Assembly: GCF_002835465.1 (NCBI RefSeq) | Contig: NZ_PIZM01000006.1 | Location: 124,001-188,000, forward strand | DNA length: 64,000 nt | Reading direction: 5' to 3' | Origin: Psychromonas sp. psych-6C06 | GTDB lineage: Bacteria > Pseudomonadota > Gammaproteobacteria > Enterobacterales > Psychromonadaceae | Shown: positions 18,532 through 28,030 of the stretch, one piece after another | How positions within the stretch are numbered: position 1 is the stretch's first letter | How the letters are laid out: each line of letters starts with the position of its first letter | Program-made: the position numbers and the translations under genes | The notes under the pieces: generated by a model | The model's database searches: none | What the model saw: only the letters and a program-made list of their open reading frames with translations | What the model was told of the DNA's origin: nothing

Positions 18532-20346
18532 ATGTCTGAACACCCATCTGTCTCTCTTCACCAACAGATCCTATTAGATGTCTTTGGTTATAATACCTTT
18601 AGAGAGGGACAGGAAGAGGTTATTGGACATCTTTGCGATGGCAAGGATGCGCTTGTGGTAATGCCTACGGGCGGAGGAAAGAGCCTCTGTTTTCAAATTC
18701 CTGCGCTAGCACGCGAGGGAATCTGCTTTGTTATCTCTCCGCTTATCTCTTTAATGAAAGATCAGGTTGATACATTACGTAACTGTGGTGTTGCCGCCGC
18801 TTATTTGAATTCTAGTCTCTCCTATCAAGAACAAAATCAAATCATCAATGAGATGCATACAGGGCAATTAAAGCTGGTATATATCGCGCCTGAACGACTA
18901 TTACGTCCTGATTTTGTACAACGCTTAGAGAGTTTACCTATTAATCTGTTTGCCATTGATGAAGCGCATTGTATTTCACAGTGGGGGCACGATTTTCGTC
19001 CAGAATATGCCCTTTTAGGGCAATTAAAACAGCGTTTTCCAACAGTTCCTTTGGTCGCACTTACCGCAACAGCGGATCATGCGACCCAAAAAGATATTCT
19101 TGCGCGACTTCAGCTTGATGAGCCACTGGTTGCAATTCATAGTTTTGATCGCCCTAATATCGAATACCTACTTGTTGAAAAATATCGCCCTTTAAGCCAG
19201 TTGTTTAATTATTTAGAGGGGCATAAAGACGAAAGTGGCATTATCTATTGTACTAGCCGTCGACGTACAGAAGAGCTAACGCAAAAGCTACAAGCACAGG
19301 GAATAAAAGCGCGTTGTTATCATGCTGGATTGCCACTTGAAGAGCGCCAATCGGTACAAGATGCATTTATTAAAGATAGGGTCGAAGTCGTCGTTGCCAC
19401 GGTTGCCTTTGGCATGGGAATCGATAAGCCTAATGTACGCTTTGTGGTCCATTATGAGATCCCTAAAAATATTGAATCCTATTATCAAGAGACCGGCCGT
19501 GCTGGTCGAGATGGGCTACCTGCACAGGCCATGTTGTTCTATGATCCGGCAGATCCGGCACGTGTGCGCGGCTTATTAGAAAAGAATGAAAATGAAGAGC
19601 AACTACGTATCGAACTACATAAACTGAATACTATGGTTGCCTTTGCGGAAGCACAAACCTGTCGTCGTCAGGTATTACTGAATTATTTTGGTGAATATAG
19701 CCATAAAGCCTGTGGTAACTGTGATATTTGTCTTGATCCGCCCAAAAGCTATGATGCGACCATAGATGCTCAAAAGATCCTTTCTTGTGTTTATCGTACG
19801 GGACAACATTTTGGCATGCATCATATTGTCGAAGTATTGCGTGGTGCGCAAACGGCGAGGATTAAAAGTCTCGGCCATGAAAAGCTCTCTACTTTTGGCC
19901 TAGGAAAAGATCAATCTACAGAGTACTGGTTAAGTTTATTAAGGCAACTTATTCATTGTGGTTTGTTAATGCAAAACTTAACGCGTGGTTCAGCGTTACA
20001 ATTAACTGAAGCAGCTCGGCCAGTTCTGAAAGCGCAACAAGCACTTTACTTAGCAGAGCCACGCCTGAAAATGGTCAGTAAAACCAAGAAGAAAAAAGGT
20101 GTGCTAGCTAGTGTGGCTGATAACAAATTATTTGCCCGCTTGCGTCAGTTACGTAAGCAGATTGCAGATCGTGAAGAGTTGCCTCCCTATATTATTTTTA
20201 GTGATGTTTCATTAGCCGAAATGAGTGAACTGATGCCTCTTACTGAACGTGAATTCCTAAATGTTAGCGGTGTTGGACATATTAAACTCGAAAAGTATGG
20301 TGAAGAGTTTATGGAAATCATCAACGAATACGTGCAATCAGTTTAG
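18532..20346 (+). CDS. recQ: ATP-dependent DNA helicase RecQ
   Basis: A 3'-5' helicase of recombination and fork repair. Walker A is [10 protein letters not shown], motif II is DEAH in [18 protein letters not shown] (including the RecQ aromatic loop), motif VI is [10 protein letters not shown]. The zinc site shows CRRQ plus CGNCDIC, then a winged helix and a C-terminal HRDC domain. I choose ATG 18532 (MSEHPSV) over an upstream TTG at 18517, which has no ribosome site. The product is 604 residues, close to E. coli's 609. Confidence 0.96.
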   Translation: MSEHPSVSLHQQILLDVFGYNTFREGQEEVIGHLCDGKDALVVMPTGGGKSLCFQIPALAREGICFVISPLISLMKDQVDTLRNCGVAAAYLNSSLSYQEQNQIINEMHTGQLKLVYIAPERLLRPDFVQRLESLPINLFAIDEAHCISQWGHDFRPEYALLGQLKQRFPTVPLVALTATADHATQKDILARLQLDEPLVAIHSFDRPNIEYLLVEKYRPLSQLFNYLEGHKDESGIIYCTSRRRTEELTQKLQAQGIKARCYHAGLPLEERQSVQDAFIKDRVEVVVATVAFGMGIDKPNVRFVVHYEIPKNIESYYQETGRAGRDGLPAQAMLFYDPADPARVRGLLEKNENEEQLRIELHKLNTMVAFAEAQTCRRQVLLNYFGEYSHKACGNCDICLDPPKSYDATIDAQKILSCVYRTGQHFGMHHIVEVLRGAQTARIKSLGHEKLSTFGLGKDQSTEYWLSLLRQLIHCGLLMQNLTRGSALQLTEAARPVLKAQQALYLAEPRLKMVSKTKKKKGVLASVADNKLFARLRQLRKQIADREELPPYIIFSDVSLAEMSELMPLTEREFLNVSGVGHIKLEKYGEEFMEIINEYVQSV

Positions 20347-20444
20347 GGGGATAAGAGCAAACGAAGTAAATAACCGTGCATAAAACAACTTGCAATCTAG
20401 CCAAAGTTGTTATGTTTATATAACAATGGCTTATGTGGTTTTTT

Positions 20445-20494
20445 CTTGAGTTAAGCCACTTTTCTTGCGTAAAATTTAGAGCGCATACTTAACT
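20445..20494 (-). repeat. Dispersed repeat family B, partial copy
   Basis: About 50 bases that align with 27947-27996, sharing TAAGCCACTTTTC, AAAATTTAGAG and CATACTTAACT with few differences. It is in the same orientation as the copy at 27871-28015. Confidence 0.75.
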
Positions 20495-20695
20495 AGCCTC
20501 AATTTTGGTTGATGGAAGTGTTATGAAGTTTAAAATCATGATGTTGCTACTTTTATAACATAGTGCCGTTAGTTTTGCGTAATTCAAGGAAAATTATCGT
20601 CGTAATAACTGGTTATTGGTAGATGATTTAACGCCCAATTCGCGGAAATAGCGGTATTGTATCGCTTTGCTTATCCCGAACTGAGGTTATATTGG
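20495..20695 (+). repeat. Dispersed repeat family A, copy 1
   Basis: Closely matches 38555-38745. Shared words include TTTAAAATCATGATGTT, AAATTATCGTCG, AATAACTGGTTATTGG and AGATGATTTAACGCC. This copy has about 20 extra bases before GAACTGAGGTTA and lacks one base near 20634. A reading frame can be followed through part of both copies (NYRRNNWLLVDDLTP) but is broken by stops. Confidence 0.85.
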
Positions 20696-20731
20696 TATAT
20701 AGTCATTACCTACCTAGACTAGTCGCTCAAT

Positions 20732-21730
20732 TCATAAAATTGATAATCCCATTCTGTTTTTAATATCCTCAATAGCTTGCGTGGTATCAACTTTATCCAT
20801 TGGGATTTGTTGTGGCTCGATAGCTCTCCAACGGAATTGTTCCTGCTCTTTTTCTGCGGCTGCGATTGAAAATTTAAAGGGGTGATACCCAGCAACGCCT
20901 AAACGTAAATCTGTAATTTGTAGCTCATTATTAACCTCATCAAAGCGTAACCAACCATGACTAAACCATTCTAATCGTGCTAAGTATTCCGGATCTGATG
21001 CGTTGAGTAGATTGCGATTGGTTTCATAACGTTGCCATATTAGTGGCTTTTTATCGCCTAAATAGGTGAATGCTTCATAATAACTGTCTTGATGATAACT
21101 TAATACACGCCAATAAATGCTGTTAAAAGGAGTGGGCATGACTAACATAGGTTGATGCTGAGCAACGTTATCATTTTTGACGCGTTCGCTGATCATAAAC
21201 TGCGAAAATTGTCCCCAAGCTAAATACCCACAACTGAATATTAATGCCCATTGGTTGAGTTTTAACCAGCGTGTTTTATTTTTGCTAAACCACAAGCAAA
21301 CCACCGTGATTAATAACGGTAGCGTATACAAAGGATCAATAATGAAAATGCTATGCCATGCAATTGGTGGCGAAGTTAAGGGCCATAGCAATTGCGTGCC
21401 ATAGGTAGTAAAAGAATCTAATAGTGGGTGGGTGATCAAAGGCAAAAATATCACTAAAAAGAGGGCTACTCTATGATTGTGAAAATTTGGTTTTATCTTT
21501 AAAGCAATTAGGTATAGGGCGATTGAAATAGCAGTAAGTACCAACAACGAATGACTAAAGCCTCTGTGTGAAGTGTAGTTGTCGACGGCATTACCATAAT
21601 CAATAAAAACATCTAAGTCAGGTAAAGTACCAAGAAAAGCGCCTGCTAATAGGGTTTTTCGTCCAAAGGGCTTGTAGCCTGCTGTCGCAGCGACGGTTGC
21701 ACCTAGTGCAATCTGAGTAACTGAATCCAT
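20732..21730 (-). CDS. DUF457/YdjM-type membrane-bound metal-dependent hydrolase
   Basis: Inner-membrane protein of the DUF457 (YbcI/YdjM) family, annotated as metal-dependent hydrolases; the substrate is unknown. It shows the family start MDSVTQIALGA, then LPDLDVFIDY, HRGFSHSL and THPLLDSFTTYG, which supply the conserved Asp and His residues. About five membrane segments lie in the first 190 residues and a soluble C-terminal domain follows. ATG 21730 has GGAAAG just upstream and is preferred over the longer start at 21766. A weak Fur-like word (AATGATAATCA) lies just upstream, on the start-proximal side. Confidence 0.82.
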   Translation of the reverse strand: MDSVTQIALGATVAATAGYKPFGRKTLLAGAFLGTLPDLDVFIDYGNAVDNYTSHRGFSHSLLVLTAISIALYLIALKIKPNFHNHRVALFLVIFLPLITHPLLDSFTTYGTQLLWPLTSPPIAWHSIFIIDPLYTLPLLITVVCLWFSKNKTRWLKLNQWALIFSCGYLAWGQFSQFMISERVKNDNVAQHQPMLVMPTPFNSIYWRVLSYHQDSYYEAFTYLGDKKPLIWQRYETNRNLLNASDPEYLARLEWFSHGWLRFDEVNNELQITDLRLGVAGYHPFKFSIAAAEKEQEQFRWRAIEPQQIPMDKVDTTQAIEDIKNRMGLSIL

Positions 21731-21826
21731 ACTTTCCATTTCCGTCAATAAAATATTGATTATCATTGAAGAGAAGGGAAAGTGCGAGGTTTAGGGTGTT
21801 TTTTCTTAGCGCCTATTTGTCTATAG

Positions 21827-22180
21827 CTAATTAAATTGTTCTAAGCGCTTTAAAGCACATTCTAATATTTTGGGTGAAAGTTTTATTTGTAACTCGTCTA
21901 GTTCATAGCTGTTAAAAAGCTCCCCTAAAAAAGCGCACAGATAAGTAAGCGGTGCGTGGCAAAACAGTTTGGGGTTTGAGAGGTAATCACTACCTCTTTT
22001 TTGCATCCACTCTGCATTATCATGGGCTTTCATAAAACCAAGTTCATTGATGACATTTTTAAGCTTTGCGAGTAGTGCGTTATAATCTAAAGATTCTTTC
22101 TCAAACTCTGCGCGATAGATTGCAATTGAATTAATAGCTGCTTGGCTTGGAATGATCTCCATGGCATGAATGTTACACAT
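21827..22180 (-). CDS. Hypothetical protein, 117 residues
   Basis: I do not recognise this gene. It is a soluble, mainly helical protein with no signal peptide or membrane segment and scattered cysteines. AAGGAA lies 8 bases before the ATG, which supports translation from 22180. It lies on the same strand as the DUF457 gene, about 100 bases upstream of it, with no obvious shared function. Codon use looks like its neighbours. Confidence 0.6.
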   Translation of the reverse strand: MCNIHAMEIIPSQAAINSIAIYRAEFEKESLDYNALLAKLKNVINELGFMKAHDNAEWMQKRGSDYLSNPKLFCHAPLTYLCAFLGELFNSYELDELQIKLSPKILECALKRLEQFN

Positions 22181-22530
22181 ACATAAAGTTCCTTATTATT
22201 TTTAGTGGAGTGCGATTCGATATTGATTCGCATCTGTGGCCCATTTCTGTAATGAAGAGTGTGATAACAATCGAATTAAGTACTTAGTGATGTTATTGAG
22301 CTAAATTAGCCCCTATACTTTAATAAAGTTGTTCTCATTCTGGCTCTTATAAAAGCCTTGTAAATATTGTGGTCTATTTTTGTGTGATTAATTGTAGTTT
22401 AATTTTTATATTTATTTGTGTTTATGATGATTATTATATGTAAAAAAATACAAAACATGATGTAGATCGTGCTTTGTAGTTATCTTATTTCACAGCTATC
22501 TGCTGGTATTTTTATCTTAGGGGTAAAGCG
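22181..22530. other. AT-rich intergenic region upstream of the ybjD-like gene
   Basis: 350 bases between divergent genes. I see no gene, repeat or convincing hairpin. AGGGG at 22519-22523 serves as the ribosome site of the nuclease gene. Confidence 0.5.
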
Positions 22531-24201
22531 ATGCTGTTAGAGCATATTGAAATTGTTGGCTTTAGAGGAATAAATCGTTTATCACTTAAGGTTGGTGAGT
22601 TAACTGCGCTTATTGGAGAAAATAGCTGGGGAAAGTCGAGCTTATTAGATGCATTATCACTCTTTTTATCTGGAACTCGTAAAAATTATAAACTTTGTAA
22701 AGAAGACTTCCATCAACCTCCTAATCCAGAAATCAGTAGTAATAAGCTAATTCACTTGGTTTTTATTTTTAAAGAGCAGTTTTCTGGGCAGTCCAACTTG
22801 CGTCAATATAAAACCATAGAAAAGGTCTGGAACAACGACAATGAGGCGCTAAAGTCTATTTATTACCAGATTGATGGTGAGTTAATGCCATCAGGCAATA
22901 TTAAAACTAGTCGGTACTTTTTAACGGCGCAGGGGGAGGAAAAACAGTTTGCCAAAGATGAACTTGCTGATCTGGTCAGTGAGTTTATCTCATTTGTACC
23001 TGTGTTACGTATGGGGGCTGATATTCCATTAGTGATTGATGACGAGGATAAGCTTTCTCTACATAGTAAAAGGGAACGCTTTGAAGCACGGATTAAACAT
23101 ATTTTTCGACGTTTAAACTGTTCATCACAACAATTGCCAGAGCAACAAATGAAGCGTGGTTATGAAGCACTCTCTTATATCTTCGATCATTACTTATTTA
23201 AGCGCCATAGTGGTTTTGATTATCATCGTGTTGATTTTGAACATGATATTCATACTCAACAACCCTTTTCATTTAAGGCGATCAGTCATTTCCATGATCT
23301 TTTAAAGGAGGGAAATAAAAGCGATAGAGCGATGTTATTGCTAATTCTTGGTGAATTTTTAACGGTGCGTGGTGAACACCTTCTACGCCGTGGTGCCACG
23401 CCTATTTTATTGCTCGAAGAACCTGAAAATAACCTACATCCAGTGAATTTAGCGATCACTTGGCGCTTCTTTTCTTTATTGCCTATGCAAAAGCTAGTCA
23501 CCACCAATTCTAGCCACTTGTTATCATTTTTCCCATTAAGTTGTATTCAGCGTTTAGTACGTGAACAATACTTAATAAAAAGCTATCGCTTAGATAGGGA
23601 GCATTACTCCACTAATGATTTACGCCGTATTACCTTCCATGTTCGTATGACACGCCCGCAAAGTATATTTGCACGAGCTTGGTTGCTGGTTGAAGGTGAA
23701 ACTGAAACTTGGTTATTATCAGAATTAGCTAGATATTGCGGGCACCATTTAGTGATTGAAGGCGTTCAGGTGATTGAGTTTGCACAGTGTGGTTTATCGC
23801 CCTTGATTAAGCTTGCGAAAGATTTAAATGTGGAGTGGCACGTGTTAACGGACGGTGATGCTGCAGGGCAGAAGTATGCAGGTCGAGTTCGAGAGATGTT
23901 AGGTGAAACTGACTCGCTGGTTAATCGCTTAACAGTGCTACCGGCATTGGATATTGAGCACCTGTTCTTTGATAATGGTTTTGCAGATATTTATTTAAAA
24001 GCCGCTAATTATACGGAACAAGATTTGATACGTTTATCGGTAAACAAAGTGATTGATAAAGCGGTTCATCGCCACTCTAAGCCGGGGCTAGGGCTTGCTA
24101 TCGCAACTGCGGTTGAGGAGCGGGGGGCAGAATCTATCCCACCGCTATTAAAACGTTTGTTTGCGCGCTTGGTTGCAATGGCTCGCACGCAGTCAGGGTA
24201 A
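22531..24201 (+). CDS. ybjD: YbjD-like OLD-family ATP-dependent endonuclease
   Basis: An ABC-type ATPase fused to a TOPRIM nuclease domain, as in OLD-family proteins. Walker A is the YbjD-type GENSWGKSS (residues 29-37), the signature/Walker B region is PILLLEEPENNLHP, and the TOPRIM domain has LLVEGETE (about 386-393) and DGDAAG (about 441). The length of 556 residues matches E. coli YbjD (552). It stands alone with no Gabija-type helicase or other defence gene beside it, so a housekeeping or repair role is more likely than phage defence. It converges on the META lipoprotein gene with a 1-base gap. Confidence 0.88.
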   Translation: MLLEHIEIVGFRGINRLSLKVGELTALIGENSWGKSSLLDALSLFLSGTRKNYKLCKEDFHQPPNPEISSNKLIHLVFIFKEQFSGQSNLRQYKTIEKVWNNDNEALKSIYYQIDGELMPSGNIKTSRYFLTAQGEEKQFAKDELADLVSEFISFVPVLRMGADIPLVIDDEDKLSLHSKRERFEARIKHIFRRLNCSSQQLPEQQMKRGYEALSYIFDHYLFKRHSGFDYHRVDFEHDIHTQQPFSFKAISHFHDLLKEGNKSDRAMLLLILGEFLTVRGEHLLRRGATPILLLEEPENNLHPVNLAITWRFFSLLPMQKLVTTNSSHLLSFFPLSCIQRLVREQYLIKSYRLDREHYSTNDLRRITFHVRMTRPQSIFARAWLLVEGETETWLLSELARYCGHHLVIEGVQVIEFAQCGLSPLIKLAKDLNVEWHVLTDGDAAGQKYAGRVREMLGETDSLVNRLTVLPALDIEHLFFDNGFADIYLKAANYTEQDLIRLSVNKVIDKAVHRHSKPGLGLAIATAVEERGAESIPPLLKRLFARLVAMARTQSG

Positions 24202-24202
24202 T

Positions 24203-24610
24203 TTATTTTAATGAATAAGTAAGCGTATGTTTGTCACCGGTGAGCAATAATTGTTGGTCTTTAATGCTTACTTCAGACCAGTTTGATAAAGTGCTACTAA
24301 CGCTCATCTCAATATCGTTAACTTGAGGCTCACACATTTTTCTTGTGCTTCCCATTTTATCAATCCGCACTTTATTGGTATCGAGTTCGACGACGCCAAA
24401 GAAATTATTACACCCTAAATTACCTGATGCTTTCGCTTGCTCATCGATGCTCAAAGTGCTCTCTGTTTCAAGTGTTTTGCCATCAATACTGGTGAGTTGC
24501 CACTGTTTCTGAATATCTTTTAGTGCTAAAGGTGCGATGTTATTCGCTTCATTGCTACAGGCAAATAGAAGTGTGCTAACTGATAATAGAGCGATAGATG
24601 CAAATTTCAT
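24203..24610 (-). CDS. META-domain (HslJ-like) lipoprotein
   Basis: A 135-residue secreted lipoprotein: signal peptide with lipobox LLFAC, then one META domain with WQLTSIDGK, the GNLGCNNFFG turn and MGSTRKMCEP. HslJ in E. coli is linked to heat shock and novobiocin resistance; the molecular function is unknown. ATG 24610 follows the spoT stop by one base and the ribosome site (GAGGA) is inside the last spoT codons, so translation is coupled to spoT. A pairing of spoT with a META lipoprotein is not one I know. Confidence 0.85.
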   Translation of the reverse strand: MKFASIALLSVSTLLFACSNEANNIAPLALKDIQKQWQLTSIDGKTLETESTLSIDEQAKASGNLGCNNFFGVVELDTNKVRIDKMGSTRKMCEPQVNDIEMSVSSTLSNWSEVSIKDQQLLLTGDKHTLTYSLK

Positions 24611-24611
24611 T

Positions 24612-26771
24612 TTAATGGTCCTCATTATTCATACGACGTTCGATAAAGCGTTTTTTACTGCTTCTTTTGATACTTTTGACGCTTTTTAGTTTTTTAATTT
24701 TTTTCATGATGCGCGACAAATGAATACGGTTAATCACGGTAATGGTGACATTAATGGAATAAATATGGTTTGGCAATTCAGTCGTTTGTAAATCTTCTAC
24801 ATTGGCATTACCCTTTGCGATGATATTAAACAGTTCAGCCAAACCCGCTTTATGATTTACCATCATAATATTAAGATCAGTGGAGTATTCATACTGATTC
24901 ATAAAGTCCATATCCCATTCTACTGGAATATATTTATCGAGCTCATTTTTGAAACCGCTAACGTTATGGCAACCCGTAGAATGAACTACAAGCCCTTTAC
25001 CTGAACTGCTATGGGCTACAATCTCATCACCTGGTAATGGTTTACAGCAGTTAGCATAGGAGATCATCATATCTTCAGTGCCTTTAATTGCACTTTGGCG
25101 ATTTTGTTGTTTTAGCTTAGATTCGGTTAACTCTCCCGCATTACCGCGTAAACGGCGTGCAATAAGAATACTTAATAACTTTCCTGTGCCAATTTCATTC
25201 AACAGACTATTAAAATCAGTTAAATGATAATCCTCTAATACGCGATCGATATTTTGTTGAGGAATATCGGTGAGATTGGTTTGATTAAGGGCGAGTTTTA
25301 ACAGGCGACGCCCCTCTGGAATGGATTGTTCGCGAGTAAGCTGTTTTAAGTAGTGACGGATACTTTGGCGCGCTTTATGTGTGGCAACAAAGTTGAGCCA
25401 ATCGGCACAGGGTTGCTCCTCTTTACCAGTAATAATTTCAATCGTCTGGCCACTCTCGAGCTTAGCGCTTAATAGTGCAAACTCTTTATCTATTTTTACA
25501 CCGGTACAACGGTGACCAATATTGGTGTGTAGTGCGTAGGCAAAATCAACTGCGGTAGCATGCGCTGGTAATACAATAATTTTCCCTTGTGGGGTGAGCA
25601 CGTGTATTTCGTTATTGCCCAACTCTTGTTTGATGTTTTCTAGCATGACTAAGGAGTTGGTTGTATTGTCTTCTTGCTCTGTTAAGCCTTGGAACCAGTT
25701 ACGTGTTTGCAGCTGTGCGGTGATGTTATTATTGCCACCACCCTCTTTGTAGCTCCAGTGTGCTGCAATGCCTTGTTTGGCGACTGCATCCATATCTTCA
25801 GTACGGATCTGTATTTCGATATTGACACCATGATGCGTAATTAATGTGGTGTGTAATGATTGGTAGCTGTTGGCTTTAGGAATCGCAATATAGTCTTTAA
25901 AGTATTCTAATTTAGGCTGATATAGGTGATGCATTTGGCCTAATACGCGATAACAAGTATCAAGATCTTGTACAACAATGCGGAAGGCATATACATCCAT
26001 GACATCATGAAATTGGCAACCTTTTTTGCGCATTTTTCGGTATAAACTATAAAGGTGCTTTTCACGGCCAAGCACTGTAGCTTCAATACCAATGCCTTCT
26101 AGCTTGGCTGAAATTTCATCACAAATGCTTAGAATAAAGTTTTTACGGTTACCACGTGCTTTAGTGATCGCTTCTTGAAGTACATAATATCGTGCTGAGT
26201 TTTGTGCTTTAAAAGCGAGCTGTTCAAGTTCGTTTTTAAGGTGATGTAACCCTAATCGGTCAGCGATGGGGGTAAAAATCTCAAAGGTCTCTTGGGCAAT
26301 GCGTTGACGTTTATCTAGTCTTAATGAACCTAATGTACGCATGTTATGAACACGGTCGGCAAGTTTAATGAGCATAACGCGAAAGTCTTTTGACATTGCA
26401 ATCAGCATCTTTCTAATATTTTCTGCCTGAGCCTGTTCGCGGTTTTCAAAATTAACTTTATCAAGTTTAGTTACCCCCTCAACCAAGTCAGCAACACTTA
26501 CATTAAAGGCATCTACCAGTTGCTGATGAGTCGTCTCAGTATCTTCGAGTACATCATGTAATAATGCAGCAGCAAGGGCTTCGTGGTCTAATTTCATAGA
26601 CGCTAATATTTCCGCCACAGCAACGGGGTGAGTGATATAAGGTTCGCCACTTGCACGTTTTACGCCATCGTGTGCTACATAAGCATATTCATAGGCGCGC
26701 TCGATAAAAGCACACTGTTCTGGGCTCAGGTATGATTGAATGGAGTCGTTAAGTGCTTGGAAAATTGACAT
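24612..26771 (-). CDS. spoT: Bifunctional (p)ppGpp synthetase/hydrolase SpoT
   Basis: Controls (p)ppGpp in the stringent response. The hydrolase HD pair is intact (LLHDVLEDT, H72-D73), with KLADRVHNMRTLGS following. The synthetase segment GREKHLYSLYRKM and MDVYAFRIVV is present, then TGS (IHVLTPQGKI) and a C-terminal ACT domain. The intact HD motif distinguishes it from RelA. The length of 719 residues is normal. In E. coli spoT follows rpoZ and precedes trmH; here neither is adjacent, and the downstream gene is the META lipoprotein. Confidence 0.94.
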   Translation of the reverse strand: MSIFQALNDSIQSYLSPEQCAFIERAYEYAYVAHDGVKRASGEPYITHPVAVAEILASMKLDHEALAAALLHDVLEDTETTHQQLVDAFNVSVADLVEGVTKLDKVNFENREQAQAENIRKMLIAMSKDFRVMLIKLADRVHNMRTLGSLRLDKRQRIAQETFEIFTPIADRLGLHHLKNELEQLAFKAQNSARYYVLQEAITKARGNRKNFILSICDEISAKLEGIGIEATVLGREKHLYSLYRKMRKKGCQFHDVMDVYAFRIVVQDLDTCYRVLGQMHHLYQPKLEYFKDYIAIPKANSYQSLHTTLITHHGVNIEIQIRTEDMDAVAKQGIAAHWSYKEGGGNNNITAQLQTRNWFQGLTEQEDNTTNSLVMLENIKQELGNNEIHVLTPQGKIIVLPAHATAVDFAYALHTNIGHRCTGVKIDKEFALLSAKLESGQTIEIITGKEEQPCADWLNFVATHKARQSIRHYLKQLTREQSIPEGRRLLKLALNQTNLTDIPQQNIDRVLEDYHLTDFNSLLNEIGTGKLLSILIARRLRGNAGELTESKLKQQNRQSAIKGTEDMMISYANCCKPLPGDEIVAHSSSGKGLVVHSTGCHNVSGFKNELDKYIPVEWDMDFMNQYEYSTDLNIMMVNHKAGLAELFNIIAKGNANVEDLQTTELPNHIYSINVTITVINRIHLSRIMKKIKKLKSVKSIKRSSKKRFIERRMNNEDH

Positions 26772-26980
26772 TTGTTACCCTGTAATTTGCTTTCTTGCCA
26801 TGATTAACTCTGCTGTAACCTGTGTTTTATTATCATTATTGCTAAATAATATTGTTCACCTAAGTTGGCATTAGGCCGACACACTGTACATAAAAATTGT
26901 TACAGCTTATTTTGTAACGTAAATCATTGTTATTAATTATAGTAAAACGAGTTGCATGAGTTGCAAAGCAGAAACTGCGT

Positions 26981-27823
26981 TTATTTTGCCCATTCCTTTA
27001 ATTGTTTAATTTCTTCGGCCCAAATATCAGAGTTAGTGGTTTCAAGCACCAATGGAATATCATTAAACCGAGCGTCTTGCATAATATATTGAAAACAGTC
27101 CCAGCCAATCTCACCCGCACCTAATGGTGCATGACGATCAACACGACTGGCAAAAGGCACTTTACTGTCATTAATATGCATTGCACATAAATACTCAAAA
27201 CCTACAATATCAGAGAATGCTTGAAAAGTTGCTTCACAAGCTTGCGTAGAACTTAAATCGTAACCAGCCACAAAGGTATGACAAGTATCGAGGCAAACAC
27301 CTACTCGGCTTTTATCATTTACATGTTCGATAATGGTCGCTAACTGCTCAAAACGATAACCTAAATTAGTACCTTGTCCTGCGGTATTCTCAATGATGGC
27401 TTTAACACCTTCGCATCGTGCTAATGCCCAATTAATTGATTCTGCCACGCGAACTAAACAATCATGTTCAGTTAGTTTGTTGAGGTGACTGCCAGGATGA
27501 AAATTTAGCAATGTTAATCCAAGCTGCTGGCAACGTTGCATCTCGTCTAAAAAGGCTAAGCGTGATTTTTCTAAAGCCTCTGGATCAGGATGCCCAAGGT
27601 TAATTAGATAAGAGTCATGGGGAAGTATTTGCTCTGCGGTATATTGATAGCGTAAACAAGCTGCTTTAAATTTTCTGATAGTGTCTGCATCGAGTGGCTT
27701 GGCTTCCCAGCGACGCTGATTTTTAGTAAATAGTGCAAATGCAGTTGCACCGATTGCGTAGGCATTTTTCGGGGCGTTAAATACCCCACCCGAAGCACTC
27801 ACGTGCGCACCAATATATTTCAT
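26981..27823 (-). CDS. nfo: Endonuclease IV
   Basis: Zinc-dependent AP endonuclease of base excision repair. It begins [13 protein letters not shown], has [35 protein letters not shown] and [12 protein letters not shown], which together carry the three-zinc site. The length of 280 residues is standard. ATG 27823 has AAGGAG at good spacing; the frame extends upstream to 27850 but without family similarity. The last residues ([11 protein letters not shown]) are typical. Confidence 0.96.
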   Translation of the reverse strand: MKYIGAHVSASGGVFNAPKNAYAIGATAFALFTKNQRRWEAKPLDADTIRKFKAACLRYQYTAEQILPHDSYLINLGHPDPEALEKSRLAFLDEMQRCQQLGLTLLNFHPGSHLNKLTEHDCLVRVAESINWALARCEGVKAIIENTAGQGTNLGYRFEQLATIIEHVNDKSRVGVCLDTCHTFVAGYDLSSTQACEATFQAFSDIVGFEYLCAMHINDSKVPFASRVDRHAPLGAGEIGWDCFQYIMQDARFNDIPLVLETTNSDIWAEEIKQLKEWAK

Positions 27824-27870
27824 AAAACAACTCCTTAATACTGACACCAAACGAAATAAATAGCCTCTCT

Positions 27871-28015
27871 ATTTTACTGGTTAAAATAACTTATCTCTTC
27901 GTAAAAATTATCGTAAAGGGAACAATTATTTACATCAAATTTCGCCTTGAACTAAGCCACTTTTCCTGCGCAAAATTTAGAGTACATACTTAACTCGATT
28001 GGTATTATGTATTAA
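27871..28015 (-). repeat. Dispersed repeat family B, copy 1
   Basis: Read on the minus strand it matches 53028-53195: both carry AGTTCAAGGCGAAA and GTTCCCTTTACGATA, then TTTTAACCAGTAA. The plus-strand positions here are 27940-27953 and 27909-27923. It fills the spacer between nfo and the HutG-like gene. Confidence 0.8.
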
Positions 28016-28030
28016 GTATAGCAAACTGGT

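Larger units (their letters stand above)
20347..20731. other. Repeat-filled spacer between recQ and the DUF457 gene
   Basis: This 385-base gap contains no intact gene. It holds a 22-base word (20419-20440) that recurs at 62789, a fragment of repeat family B (20445-20494) and, directly abutting it, one copy of repeat family A (20495-20695). Confidence 0.7.

Noticed and set aside
20520..20700. Possible intact gene in repeat A starting MKFKIMMLLLL
   Set aside because: In-frame stops in both copies at the same places and a one-base deletion in copy 1; treated as a repeat.
21745..21770. Fur-like word (AATGATAATCA) upstream of the DUF457 gene
   Set aside because: Only the central half matches and the gene has no iron link; too weak to list as a site.
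22531..24201. Gabija-like defence system at the OLD nuclease
   Set aside because: No UvrD-type helicase (GajB) next to it; the protein is YbjD-like in length and motifs.
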